A stretch of 64,000 nucleotides of DNA from Billgrantia campisalis (GTDB taxonomy: Bacteria; Pseudomonadota; Gammaproteobacteria; Pseudomonadales; Halomonadaceae): assembly GCF_022341425.1 (NCBI RefSeq), contig NZ_JABFUC010000001.1, positions 372,001 through 436,000 of the forward strand. The letters run 5' to 3'. The position numbers and the translations under genes were made by a program. Positions 52,284-61,241 of this stretch are shown piece by piece. The notes under the pieces were generated by a model that worked only from the letters and a program-made list of their open reading frames with translations, was not told the DNA's origin and searched no databases. How positions within the stretch are numbered: position 1 is the stretch's first letter; the number at the start of each line of letters is the position of its first letter.

Positions 52284-54731
52284 ATGCTCACCCTGATTCT
52301 GCTCCTGCTGACCGCGACTGGCCTGCTGGCGCTGCTCCGCCGTGAAGCCGGCGCCCTCCCCGCCCTGGCGCTACTGGCCGCGCTGGGCCTGGCTGGCCTG
52401 CTGCTGGGCTCACCGATCCTCGGCGTGCTGCTGCTGCTCGGCGCCGGTGTCATCGCCGCCGCCGGCCTGCCGGCACTGCGCGGCAAGTGGCTCACCCCGC
52501 GTCTGTTCGCCCTGTTCAAGAAAGTCTCGCCCAAGGTGTCGGATACCGAGCGCACCGCGCTGGAAGCCGGCAGCGTGGCCTGGGACGGCGAGCTGTTCAC
52601 CGGCAAGCCCAACTGGCAGGCGCTGCTCGACTACCGGGACGACGGTCTCAGCGAGGAGGAGCGTGCCTTCATCGACAACCAGTGCAGCGTCGCCACCGGG
52701 ATGTGCAACGCCTGGGACATCGCCAAGGAGCACGCCGACCTGCCCCAGGCGCTCTGGGACCACCTCAAGCGGGAACGCTACTTCGGCATGATCATCCCGA
52801 AGGCGTACGGCGGCCTGGGCTTCTCCGCCAAGGCGCAGTCGCTGGTGCTGCAGAAGCTCTCGATCAGCGAGACCCTGATGGTCACCGTGGGCGTGCCCAA
52901 CTCATTGGGCCCGGGCGAGCTGCTGCTCAAGTACGGCACCGACGAGCAGAAGGACCACTATCTGCCGCGCCTGGCCGACGGCCGCGAGATCCCCTGCTTC
53001 GGCCTCACCGGCCCCCGCGCCGGTTCTGACGCCACCGCCATCCCCGACACCGGCGTGGTGTGCAAGCAGGTCATCGACGGCAAGGAAGTGCTCGGCCTGC
53101 GCCTCAACTTCGAGAAGCGCTGGATCACCCTGGCCCCCATCGCCACCGTGGTGGGCCTCGCCTTCCGTCTCTTCGACCCGGAGAAACTGCTGGGCGAGGA
53201 GGAGGACCGCGGCATCACCCTGGCGCTGGTGCCCCGCGACACCGCCGGCATGGAGATCGGCCGCCGCCACCACCCCATCGGCAGCCCCTTCCTCAACGGC
53301 CCGATCAAGGGCAAGGACGTCTTCGTTCCCCTGGACACCATCATCGGCGGCACCGAGATGATCGGCCAGGGCTGGCGGATGCTGGTGGAATGCCTCTCCA
53401 TCGGCCGCTGTATCACCCTGCCCTCTGGCGCCACCGGCACCGCCCGCTATGCCATCGGCTGGAGCGGCGGTTTCGCCCGGATCCGCCGCCAGTTCAACCT
53501 GCCGGTGGCCGAGATGGAAGGCGTACAGGAGCCGCTGGCGCGCATGACGGCGCTGGGCTACATCGCCCAGGCGGCGGTCTACCAGACCGCCAACACCATC
53601 GACCGCGGCGAGAAGCCGTCGGTGCCCTCGGCGATCCTCAAGAGCCAGCTCACCGAGTTCCAGCGCCAGATCCTCAGCGACGCCATGGATATCCACGGCG
53701 GCAAGGCGGTAACCCTCGGGCCGCGCAACTACCTGGGCATCGGCTACAGCGCCAACCCGGTGGCGATCACCGTGGAAGGCGCCAACATCATGACCCGCAA
53801 CCTGATGATCTTCGGCCAGGGTGCGATCCGCTGCCATCCCTACGTGCTCGAGGAGCTGGCCGCCAAGGACGCCGATGACCTCCAGGCGTTCGACAAGGCG
53901 GTGTTCGGCCACGCCGGCCTGGTCTTCGGCAACGCCGCCCGCGCCTTCACCCAGGGGCTGGGCATCGGCAAACCCGCCGTGCCCTTCGACGGCGAGGCGA
54001 AGCGCTACGCCCAGGAGATCGCGCGCCTCTCCGCCGGCTTCGGCCTGTGCGCCGACGCCGCCATGGCGAGCCTCGGCTCCACCCTCAAGCAGCGCGAGAT
54101 GCTCTCGGCGCGCCTCGGCGACGTGCTCTCCAATCTCTACCTCGCCTCCATGGTGATCAAGGCCTGGCACGAGGGCGATAAAGTCAAGGACGAGGCGGCG
54201 CTCTTCCACTACGCCTGCCAGCTGCTGCTGGGCCGCGCCGAGCAAGCCCTGGACGAGCTGTTCGACAACCTGCCCAATCGGGCGCTGGCCCGGGCGCTGC
54301 GCCTGGCGGTCATGCCACGGGGCAAGCGCTTCAAGCGCCCCCATGACGACCTGGCCCGCACCATCGCCCAGGCGGTCTCCCACGACACCGCCCTGCGCAA
54401 GAAACTGCTGCGCAATACCTGGGACACCAACGACGGCGTCGAGGACAACCCGCTGGCCCACTACAATGCCCTGCTGGCCACCCAGGAACGCGCCGAGCAC
54501 CTCTACCGGACGGTCAACAAGGCCTATGCCAAGGGCGAGATTCCGGCCCAGGCCCTGCACCCGGAGCAGCGGGTGGAAGCCGCGCTGGAGAAAGGGGTGA
54601 TCTCGGAAGACGACGCCACCTTCATGCGCAAGCGCGAGGCAGAGGTACTGGAGCTGCTGACGGTGGACGACTTCGAGTACGACGCCTTCGTCATCGACAA
54701 GGCCAAGGTGCTACGCCACAACGCCGCCTGA
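52284..54731 (+). CDS. fadE: Acyl-CoA dehydrogenase FadE
   Basis: An 815-residue enzyme with the architecture and length of E. coli FadE (814). Two or three hydrophobic N-terminal segments (residues about 1-65) anchor it. The acyl-CoA dehydrogenase core spans about 110-560 (GVPNSLGPGELLLKYGT, CFGLTGPRAGSDATAIPD, DIHGGKAVTLGPRNYLGIGY) and a C-terminal DUF1974 region closes it. It performs the first step of fatty-acid beta-oxidation. GGAGACGAGGC precedes the ATG. It stands alone; no fadR site was identified. Confidence 0.95.
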   Translation: MLTLILLLLTATGLLALLRREAGALPALALLAALGLAGLLLGSPILGVLLLLGAGVIAAAGLPALRGKWLTPRLFALFKKVSPKVSDTERTALEAGSVAWDGELFTGKPNWQALLDYRDDGLSEEERAFIDNQCSVATGMCNAWDIAKEHADLPQALWDHLKRERYFGMIIPKAYGGLGFSAKAQSLVLQKLSISETLMVTVGVPNSLGPGELLLKYGTDEQKDHYLPRLADGREIPCFGLTGPRAGSDATAIPDTGVVCKQVIDGKEVLGLRLNFEKRWITLAPIATVVGLAFRLFDPEKLLGEEEDRGITLALVPRDTAGMEIGRRHHPIGSPFLNGPIKGKDVFVPLDTIIGGTEMIGQGWRMLVECLSIGRCITLPSGATGTARYAIGWSGGFARIRRQFNLPVAEMEGVQEPLARMTALGYIAQAAVYQTANTIDRGEKPSVPSAILKSQLTEFQRQILSDAMDIHGGKAVTLGPRNYLGIGYSANPVAITVEGANIMTRNLMIFGQGAIRCHPYVLEELAAKDADDLQAFDKAVFGHAGLVFGNAARAFTQGLGIGKPAVPFDGEAKRYAQEIARLSAGFGLCADAAMASLGSTLKQREMLSARLGDVLSNLYLASMVIKAWHEGDKVKDEAALFHYACQLLLGRAEQALDELFDNLPNRALARALRLAVMPRGKRFKRPHDDLARTIAQAVSHDTALRKKLLRNTWDTNDGVEDNPLAHYNALLATQERAEHLYRTVNKAYAKGEIPAQALHPEQRVEAALEKGVISEDDATFMRKREAEVLELLTVDDFEYDAFVIDKAKVLRHNAA

Positions 54732-54756
54732 TGCGCACCTCCCTCGAGCCAGCCCC

Positions 54757-54783
54757 CATGCCCCGGCCATGTGCCGGGGCATG
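54757..54783 (+). terminator. Hairpin after fadE
   Basis: CATGCCCCGGC (54757-54767) pairs with GCCGGGGCATG (54773-54783), 25 bases after the stop. There is no T run. Confidence 0.5.
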
Positions 54784-54869
54784 CAGCTCCCACCTAGACA
54801 CCTGGGGCCATTCCAGAACAGCAACTATCCGCACCATTCCTTCCTGACCACGCCCCTCGAACCTCGCCC

Positions 54870-56819
54870 CTAAAGCGGCCAGAACAGCAGGATCATGGGA
54901 ATGGCCACCACCAGCACCACCAGAGAGAGCGGCAGACCCATTCGCCAGTAGTCGCTGAAGCGGTAGCCGCCGGGGCCCATCACCAGGGTATTGGACTGGT
55001 GGCCGATGGGGGTGAGAAAGGCGCAGGAGGCGCTCACCGCCACCGCCATCAGGAAGGGGTCCACCGAGGCGTCGAAACCACGCGCCAGGCTCGCCGCGAT
55101 GGGCGCCATTAGCAGCGCCGCCGCGGCGTTATTGACGATATTGGAAAGCACCATCGACAGTACGAAGAGGCCGACCAGCGTCACGACCACCGGCCATTCG
55201 GTGCCCCAGGCGAGTAGGGCCTCGGCGATCAGCGCCGCCCCACCGCTGGTCTCCAGCGCCTGGCCCACCGGGATCATGGCGCCGAGCAGCACGATTACCG
55301 GGCCGTCGATGGCCTGATAGCCGTCGCGCAGCGGCAGCACCCCCGCCAGCAGGGAGATCAGCGCCGCCGTGGATAGCGCCACCGCCGCCGGCAGCAGTCC
55401 CAGCAGGATCGCCAGGATCGCCACCGCAAAGATGCCCAGCGACACCAGCAGCAGGCGCGGCTGGCCAAGCGTCAGGTTGCGGCTGGCCAGGGGCAGGCAG
55501 CCAAGCGTCGCCAGGCTTTCGGACAGCTCGCTCTCGCCGCCCTGCAGCAGCAGCACATCCCCGGGACGGAAACGGATCTCGCGCAGGCGCTGCTTGAGGC
55601 GGCCGCCGTCCCGGGCCACCGCCACCAGGTGCAGGCCGAACTGGTTGTGCAGGCGCAGCTGGGTCACGGTGCGGTTGACCATCATGGAGTCGTTGCGCAC
55701 CACCGCCTCCACTAGCTGTAGCCCCTCGGTGTCGACGCCGTTCTTGCTCTCCTTCTTCTCCTTCTTCTCCTTCTTCTCCTTCTTCTCCTTCTTCTCCTTC
55801 TTCTCTTTCCTATCCTTGCCCTTCTCTTGCTCCTCGTCCTGCCGCTCGCGGTGTTGCTTGTCGCCGCTCTGCTCTGCCTCCCCGCCCGCATCGGCTTTCG
55901 CTTCCTCGGCGGCCTCCTTCTCTTCGTCGTCCACGTCCTTGCCCAGACGCAGGCCCACCTTGTCCTCGAGCAGCTTCATCTCCTCGGGGCCGGCCTCCAT
56001 CAGCAGGATATCGCCCTCTCGGAGGGTGCCGAAGAAGGCGTGACCGGCGCGGCGCTTCTCGTCGCGCACCACCGCCAGCACCGGGACGGTCTCCTCCAGT
56101 TCCTGCTGCAGCTCGCGCAGGCTCAGGCCGTTGGCCTTCGACTCCTCGCCGACGCGCAGCTCCACCAGGTAGTTGGCGGTATCGAACATCGCCTCGGTGG
56201 AGGCCTTGCCCGCCCGCTTGGGGGTCAGACGCCAACCCAGCAGCAGGATGAAGACCAACCCCACGAGGGCAACCGCAACGCCAACCGGGGTGAAAGAGAA
56301 CATCCCGAAGTTGTCGCCGGTCACCGAGCCCCGGTAGCTGGCAATGATGATGTTGGGCGGGGTGCCGATCAGCGTGGTGAGCCCGCCGAGCAGCGAGCCG
56401 AAGGCCAGCGGCATCAGCAGCAGCGACGGCGAGGTATCGTGCTCACGAGCCAGGCGCATGGCCACCGGCAGCAGCAGCGCGAGCGCGCCGACGTTGTTCA
56501 TGAAGCCGGAAAGCACCACCACGGTGCCGGTCAGCGCGGCCAGCTGCAGGAAGAGCCGTTCACCCACCCTGAGCACCTGTGCGGCGATCACGTCCACCAC
56601 CCCGGAGCGTTCGAAGCCTCGGCTGAGCACCAGCACTGCGGCCACGGTGATCACCGCCGGATGGCCGAAGCCGAAAAAGGCCTCCTCCCCCGGCACCAGG
56701 CCCAGCACCACCGACCCCAGCAGCGCGGCGAGCGCTACCAGGTCGTAGCGAAAGCGCCCCCAGACGAAGGCGGCGAGCGTTGCGCCCAGCACGATAAAGA
56801 CCAGGGTGCTGTCGGCCAT
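54870..56819 (-). CDS. SLC13-family permease with TrkA-C domains and a KEK-repeat linker
   Basis: A 649-residue inner-membrane transporter of the divalent-anion:Na+ symporter/CitMHS type. About six N-terminal spans, with GFMNNVGALALLLPVAMRL, precede a cytoplasmic section of about 280 residues, and GVLPLRDGYQAIDGPVIVL then starts the second membrane half. The cytoplasmic section resembles two TrkA-C (RCK-C) domains. They are separated by an acidic stretch and a KEK-repeat run (about DRKEKKEKKEKKEK) encoded by 9-bp units at roughly 55750-55815. GGAGGT lies six bases before ATG 56819. Substrate unknown; sulfate or dicarboxylate are family options. Confidence 0.85.
   Translation of the reverse strand: MADSTLVFIVLGATLAAFVWGRFRYDLVALAALLGSVVLGLVPGEEAFFGFGHPAVITVAAVLVLSRGFERSGVVDVIAAQVLRVGERLFLQLAALTGTVVVLSGFMNNVGALALLLPVAMRLAREHDTSPSLLLMPLAFGSLLGGLTTLIGTPPNIIIASYRGSVTGDNFGMFSFTPVGVAVALVGLVFILLLGWRLTPKRAGKASTEAMFDTANYLVELRVGEESKANGLSLRELQQELEETVPVLAVVRDEKRRAGHAFFGTLREGDILLMEAGPEEMKLLEDKVGLRLGKDVDDEEKEAAEEAKADAGGEAEQSGDKQHRERQDEEQEKGKDRKEKKEKKEKKEKKEKKEKKESKNGVDTEGLQLVEAVVRNDSMMVNRTVTQLRLHNQFGLHLVAVARDGGRLKQRLREIRFRPGDVLLLQGGESELSESLATLGCLPLASRNLTLGQPRLLLVSLGIFAVAILAILLGLLPAAVALSTAALISLLAGVLPLRDGYQAIDGPVIVLLGAMIPVGQALETSGGAALIAEALLAWGTEWPVVVTLVGLFVLSMVLSNIVNNAAAALLMAPIAASLARGFDASVDPFLMAVAVSASCAFLTPIGHQSNTLVMGPGGYRFSDYWRMGLPLSLVVLVVAIPMILLFWPL
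55747..55806 (-). repeat. In-frame 9-bp microsatellite (KEK coding)
   Basis: About seven tandem units of AAGGAGAAG (read on the minus strand) code for Lys-Glu-Lys repeats in the cytoplasmic linker of the SLC13 permease. Units are nearly identical at the DNA level and in frame, so changes in copy number alter linker length without a frameshift. Confidence 0.85.
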
Positions 56820-56906
56820 CGGTTCACCTCCGTGTGAGAACATGGCCCCAGCATCGCCAGGCAGGGGCCCTGGCGACAAGTATTTTCTCCACCGCTCGAG
56901 GCTAAT

Positions 56907-57001
56907 CCGGGGACAAGCCTTCAGGGAGGCGCTGTAAACCCTTCCCTGGGCGCTACCGACGCCTTCCATGGCGTAGGACCTCCCCTACGGCTTATCCCCG
57001 G
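56907..57001 (+). repeat. Palindromic intergenic element, copy D
   Basis: CCGGGGACAAGCC (56907-56919) pairs with GGCTTATCCCCGG (56989-57001) with one mismatch; GGGAGG (56924-56929) pairs with CCTCCC (56979-56984). The core is at 56928-56956 and the second hairpin is ACGCC-TTCCAT-GGCGT (56959-56974). It lies between the minus-strand crotonase and permease genes, outside both. Confidence 0.85.
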
Positions 57002-57048
57002 CGCCCCTCGCTCAGAGCATCAGCACTAATGAGGAGACCCGACCTGAT

Positions 57049-57867
57049 CTACTTCGCCATCTTCTCCAGCATGGCATTGACGGCATCCAGGTGCTCGGGT
57101 TCGTTATGGCACATGCCCTGGAAGACCGCGCAGAGGTCGAGGAAGTCCTTGAGCTCGGTGCGCTGCGCCATCTTCATCAGCCGCTTGGTGAGACGCGTGG
57201 CCTTGGGCGGCTGGGCGGCGATGTGCCCGGCCAGTTCGCCGACGCGCGCCATCAGCGCCTTGGGTTCGGTCACCTCGAGCACGATGCCGTAGGCCTTCGC
57301 CTCCTCGGCGTCGATCACCCGGCCGGTGAGGGTCAGCTCGAAGGCGCGCTGGTAGCCGATCAGGCGCTGCATGAACCAGGCGCCGCCGTCGCCGGGAATG
57401 ATCCCCAGGTTGAGGAAGGTCTCGCCGAACTTGGCCTTCGAGGAGGCGATGCGGATATCGGCCATGTTGGCCAGGTCGAAGCCGGCGCCGATGGCAGGCC
57501 CGTTGACCGCGGCGATGATCGGCACCTCCACCGCCGCCAGTGCCAGCGGGATGCGCTGGATGCCGCGCCGATAGCGCGCCGAGACCTCGGCCACGTCGCC
57601 GGCGAAGTCGCCGCCGCGGTTGGCCATGTCCTTGACGTTGCCGCCGGCGGAGAAGGCGCTGCCTTCGCCGGTGATCACCAGCACCGAGACGTCCTCGCAG
57701 GCGTTGACCCACTCGGCGACAGTGACGATATCGTCCACCAGGGCAGTGCCGGTCAAGGCGTTGCGCACGTCGTGTCGATCCAGGGTCAGGGTCGCCACCC
57801 GCCCTTCCAGGGTCAGGCGGGCGTCGTTCAGCGGGGGCAGAGTCGGTTGTGTCGAGGTCTGGTTCAT
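57049..57867 (-). CDS. Crotonase-family enoyl-CoA hydratase/isomerase (atypical active site)
   Basis: A 272-residue crotonase. Oxyanion-hole segments FSAGGNVKDM and AVNGPAIGAGFDLA are present. By eye alignment to mitochondrial enoyl-CoA hydratase, Glu144 is replaced by Asp (GAGFDLA) and Glu164 by Phe (FGETFLNLG), while the Asp in IPGDGG lies where dienoyl-CoA isomerase has its catalytic Asp. It is therefore more likely an isomerase or other crotonase reaction than a plain hydratase. It overlaps the acyl-CoA synthetase stop by four bases, so the two are translationally coupled. Confidence 0.8.
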   Translation of the reverse strand: MNQTSTQPTLPPLNDARLTLEGRVATLTLDRHDVRNALTGTALVDDIVTVAEWVNACEDVSVLVITGEGSAFSAGGNVKDMANRGGDFAGDVAEVSARYRRGIQRIPLALAAVEVPIIAAVNGPAIGAGFDLANMADIRIASSKAKFGETFLNLGIIPGDGGAWFMQRLIGYQRAFELTLTGRVIDAEEAKAYGIVLEVTEPKALMARVGELAGHIAAQPPKATRLTKRLMKMAQRTELKDFLDLCAVFQGMCHNEPEHLDAVNAMLEKMAK

Positions 57868-60053
57868 GCGTTGGCTTCCTGCTTTCTTTCCACGATAACC
57901 CGGGCATCCACCACGGCATAGCCGTCGGCGTTGACGATCACCGGATTGAGGTCGAGCTCGGCGAGCGCCGGGTAGGCCTCGACGATGCGCGACACCTTGA
58001 GCAACAGGTCGACCAGCGCCGCCTTGTCCACCGCCTGCTCGCCGCGCACGCCACCGAGGATCCGCTTGGCCTTGATCTGCTCGACCATCTCCTCGGCGTC
58101 ACGCCTGGACAGCGGAATGGCGCGGAAGGCCACGTCCTCGAGGATCTCCACGAAGATGCCCCCCAGGCCGAACATCAGCACCGGGCCGAAGATCGGGTCG
58201 CGGATCACCCCGAGGATCACCTCCACCCCCTTCTTCGCCATGGGCGCGACCAGCACGCCCTCGATCTCGGCGCTGGCATCGTAGGCGAGGCACGACGCAA
58301 GGATCGCCTCGCGGGCCTCGCGCATGGCCGCCTCGCCGGTGACATTCAGCTTCACGCCGCCGGCATCGGATTTGTGGAGGATATCCTTGGAGACCACCTT
58401 CATGGCCAGCGGCGTATCGCCGCTCTCTCCTGAAAACCGCGCCGCCGCGGACGCGAGCTCCGCCTCATCGCGGACCACCAGTTCGAGCGGCACCTCGATG
58501 CCGTGGTCGCGCAGCAGCTGCTTGGCCTCGTACTCGAAGAGGTCGCGGCCCTCGCCCTGGGCACGCTGGAAGATGGCGGAGAGCTCAGGCAGCGGCTCGA
58601 CGCTGCGCTCGCGGCTCTGGCGCTCGCTCTGCGCCAGGTACTGGCCGCGCTCACCCAGCGCCGAGAGCACGCGCACCGCATGCTCGATGGAGGCGTAGAT
58701 GGGCAGGCCGGCCTCGTGGAGGCGGCGCAGCGCCGGCGGCTTGATCGGCGTATAGAGACTGTAGACCACCAGCGGCTTGGTGGTCGCGCGCGAGAGATCC
58801 ACCATCGCCTCGGCGCCGCGCATCTCGTCGCCCAGCAGCGACTCGGCGAAGCGGATGCTGTAGCCGCCGAACATGCCCACCAGGAAGACGCTGTCGACGT
58901 TGTCGTCGGCGGCGACGATCTCCATGCAGGTGGCCAGCAGCGACGGATTGGCGTCGGTGGAGCCGGCCACGTCCACCGGGTTGACGGTGGAGGCCTGCGG
59001 AAAGAGCACGTCACGCAGCTTCTGGCGGGTCGTCTCGGCGAGCTCGGCCAGTTCCAGGCCCGCCTCGGCCAGGCGGTCGGAAGCGATGGTGGCCTGGCCG
59101 CCGCCGTCGGAGATCACCGCCACGCGCTTGCCGCGGGCCTTCTGCAGCAGACCAAGGCCCTCGGCCACCGGCAGGATCTCGTCGGAGTGCTGCACCACGC
59201 TGACCCCCGCCTGCTTGAGCAGGTCCACGGTCATGGCGTAGCTGCCGGCGAGCGCCCCGGTGTGGGAGCTGGCCGCCTTCTGGCCGGCTTCGGTGGAGCC
59301 CGACTTGTAGACCACCACCGGCTTCATGGCGGTCACCTCGCGGGCCACCTCCAGGAAGCGTCGCCCGTCACGAAAGCCCTCCACGTAGAGGGTGGCGACC
59401 CGGGTATTCTCGTCCTCGCCCAGGTAGCGCAGGTAGTCGTTGAAGCCGATATCGCTCTGGTTGCCCGGCCCCACGTAGGTGCTGAACCCCACATGGCCGT
59501 TGTGCTGGGCCTCCAGCGCCAGCGACAGCAGCATGTTGCCGGACTGGGAGATGATCCCCACGCCGCCGGGCTTGACGTTGTCCAGCGCCAGCAGGTTGAT
59601 CTGATGGTGCAGGTTGAAGATGCCCGAGGTATTGGGGCCGATGATGCGCACGCCGTGGGCGCGGGCCTTGTCCATCATCTCGCGCTCGAGCTCGGCGCCC
59701 TCCCCGCCGATCTCGGCAAAGCCGCTGGCGAGTATCACCGCCCCCTTGATGCCGCGTCGCCCGCACTCGGCGATCAGCCCCGGCACCGAGGCCGCCGGGG
59801 TGCAGATCAGCGCCAACTCCGGATTGCCGGGGATGGCGGTGACCGAGGGCCACGCCTTGACCCCCAGGATCATGTCCGCCTTGGGGTTGACCGGGTAGAT
59901 GTCGCCCCGGTAGCCATCCTTGATCAGCCCGACCATGGCCTTGTAGCCCCGCTTGGTGGGGTCACTCGAGGCGCCGATCACGGCGATGCCGCCGGGCGCC
60001 AGGATGTCGTGCAGCGGGCTACGGGTCGGGAGGTGTCCTTCGATGGGATTCAT
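57864..60053 (-). CDS. ADP-forming acyl-CoA synthetase (acetate-CoA ligase family)
   Basis: A 729-residue NDP-forming acyl-CoA synthetase. Order: CoA-binding domain (about residues 20-150), two succinyl-CoA-ligase-like domains (about 160-470) and an ATP-grasp domain (about 500-725). The phosphorylatable His is in SSHTGALAGSYAMT. GPNTSGIFNLHH and EKTxSDAGG-like KSDAGGVKLN segments are typical. It makes an acyl-CoA thioester from a carboxylate, ATP and CoA. Followed by an overlapping crotonase and preceded by a second, it should activate a specific organic acid; feruloyl-type, short-chain or branched acids are possible. Not resolvable from sequence. Confidence 0.87.
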   Translation of the reverse strand: MNPIEGHLPTRSPLHDILAPGGIAVIGASSDPTKRGYKAMVGLIKDGYRGDIYPVNPKADMILGVKAWPSVTAIPGNPELALICTPAASVPGLIAECGRRGIKGAVILASGFAEIGGEGAELEREMMDKARAHGVRIIGPNTSGIFNLHHQINLLALDNVKPGGVGIISQSGNMLLSLALEAQHNGHVGFSTYVGPGNQSDIGFNDYLRYLGEDENTRVATLYVEGFRDGRRFLEVAREVTAMKPVVVYKSGSTEAGQKAASSHTGALAGSYAMTVDLLKQAGVSVVQHSDEILPVAEGLGLLQKARGKRVAVISDGGGQATIASDRLAEAGLELAELAETTRQKLRDVLFPQASTVNPVDVAGSTDANPSLLATCMEIVAADDNVDSVFLVGMFGGYSIRFAESLLGDEMRGAEAMVDLSRATTKPLVVYSLYTPIKPPALRRLHEAGLPIYASIEHAVRVLSALGERGQYLAQSERQSRERSVEPLPELSAIFQRAQGEGRDLFEYEAKQLLRDHGIEVPLELVVRDEAELASAAARFSGESGDTPLAMKVVSKDILHKSDAGGVKLNVTGEAAMREAREAILASCLAYDASAEIEGVLVAPMAKKGVEVILGVIRDPIFGPVLMFGLGGIFVEILEDVAFRAIPLSRRDAEEMVEQIKAKRILGGVRGEQAVDKAALVDLLLKVSRIVEAYPALAELDLNPVIVNADGYAVVDARVIVERKQEANA

Positions 60054-60140
60054 GTGCTTGCTGACCTTGACCTCTGGGGTCGCTTGAAGGGGGTCAAAGA
60101 CCCGGCCACTGGCCGGGCGGGTATCGTGTAGCGGCCAGGA

Positions 60141-60935
60141 TCACTCGCCGCGAAAACGGGGGGGGCGCTTCTCGGCAAAGGCATCCACGCCTTCCTGCCA
60201 GTCGGCGGTGGTCGAGCAGGTGAACACCGCGTCCAGCTCCTGCTGCAACTGGCTCTCGAGCCCGGTATCGCTGCCCTGATTGACCAGCCGCTTGAGCATG
60301 GCGATGGAGATCGGCGCCTGCTTGCCCAACTCCTCGGCCAGCCGGTGGGCTTCTGGCATCAGCGATTCCACCGGCCAGCTCGAGGTGGCAAGACCGATGC
60401 GCGCCGCTTCCCCACCGTCGATGCGCCGCCCGGTGAAGAGCAGCTCACGGGCCTTGTTGAGCCCCACCAGCTGCGGCAGCAGCTTGGAGACACCGCCCCC
60501 GACGCAGGTGCCGATACTGGTCTCGGGGAAGCCGATCTGGGCCTCGTCGGCCATCACGATGAAGTCGCAGGCGACCGCCATCTCGGCGCCGGCGCCCAGG
60601 GCATAGCCGTTGACCGCGGCGATGACCGGCTTATCCAGCCGCAGGATCGCCTCGCAGACATCGTTGCCCAGCTGCAGGTACTGACGGCGCTGGAACAGGC
60701 TGCGCTTGGCACCGCCGTGCTCCTTCATGTCCGCGCCGACGCAGAAGGCGCGCCCCTCACCGGTGAGGATCACCGCGCGTACATCGACGTCTGCCTCGGC
60801 ATCGGCCAGCGCCGCCAGCAGCTCGGTATACAGGGTTTCCACCACCGCATTGAGACGCTGCGGGCGGTTGAAGCGAATCTCCATCACCGGGCCGTGGCGG
60901 GCGATGATCAGGGTCTCGGGACTGGCTTGGCTCAT
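60141..60935 (-). CDS. Crotonase-family enoyl-CoA hydratase
   Basis: A 264-residue crotonase. Oxyanion-hole segments FCVGADMKEH and AVNGYALGAGAEMAV are present, and both catalytic Glu positions are kept (GAGAEMAV and IGFPETSIG), consistent with a true hydratase. It is the first gene of the minus-strand acyl-CoA module, divergent from the RpiR regulator; the synthetase starts 87 bases downstream. ATG at 60935 was preferred to a GTG at 60962, neither having a strong ribosome site. Confidence 0.85.
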   Translation of the reverse strand: MSQASPETLIIARHGPVMEIRFNRPQRLNAVVETLYTELLAALADAEADVDVRAVILTGEGRAFCVGADMKEHGGAKRSLFQRRQYLQLGNDVCEAILRLDKPVIAAVNGYALGAGAEMAVACDFIVMADEAQIGFPETSIGTCVGGGVSKLLPQLVGLNKARELLFTGRRIDGGEAARIGLATSSWPVESLMPEAHRLAEELGKQAPISIAMLKRLVNQGSDTGLESQLQQELDAVFTCSTTADWQEGVDAFAEKRPPRFRGE

Positions 60936-61057
60936 GGACGGATCAGACACTCTTTCAGACACTTGCGAAGTCGAAGGGTAACGGTCAGGCGCAGGCTCTA
61001 TAACGCCCGGGGAGACGTTCCCCGCCAGGAAACAAACGTGCCATTATCCTCAACACA

Positions 61058-61154
61058 GTGACACGCCTGTTCTGACGAACATCCTAGCCAAGCCCGGTGA
61101 CGCCGTCAACACGAGCGTGTCATATCCCATTGCATTAGGAAACGATTGTGTCAT
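61058..61154. promoter_or_regulatory. Candidate operator repeats in the crotonase/RpiR divergent region
   Basis: GTGTCAT occurs at 61117-61123 and 61148-61154, 31 bp apart (three helical turns), and the inverted form GTGACAC lies at 61058-61064. The rest of the 306-bp gap (60936-61241) has no gene. The repeats sit between divergent genes, so RpiR binding here is plausible. Confidence 0.4.
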
Positions 61155-61175
61155 TTATCCGACCGTCGCTTGCGT

Positions 61176-61181
61176 TACAAT
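61176..61181 (+). promoter_or_regulatory. Possible -10 box for the RpiR regulator
   Basis: TACAAT lies 60 bases upstream of the regulator's GTG start and just downstream of the GTGTCAT repeats. The matching -35 hexamer is weak. Confidence 0.3.
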
Positions 61182-61241
61182 GTCGCCGCGTTACACCCCA
61201 AGCCATCGACGTGGTGATGCCACCGCCTGCAGGAGAGCGCC

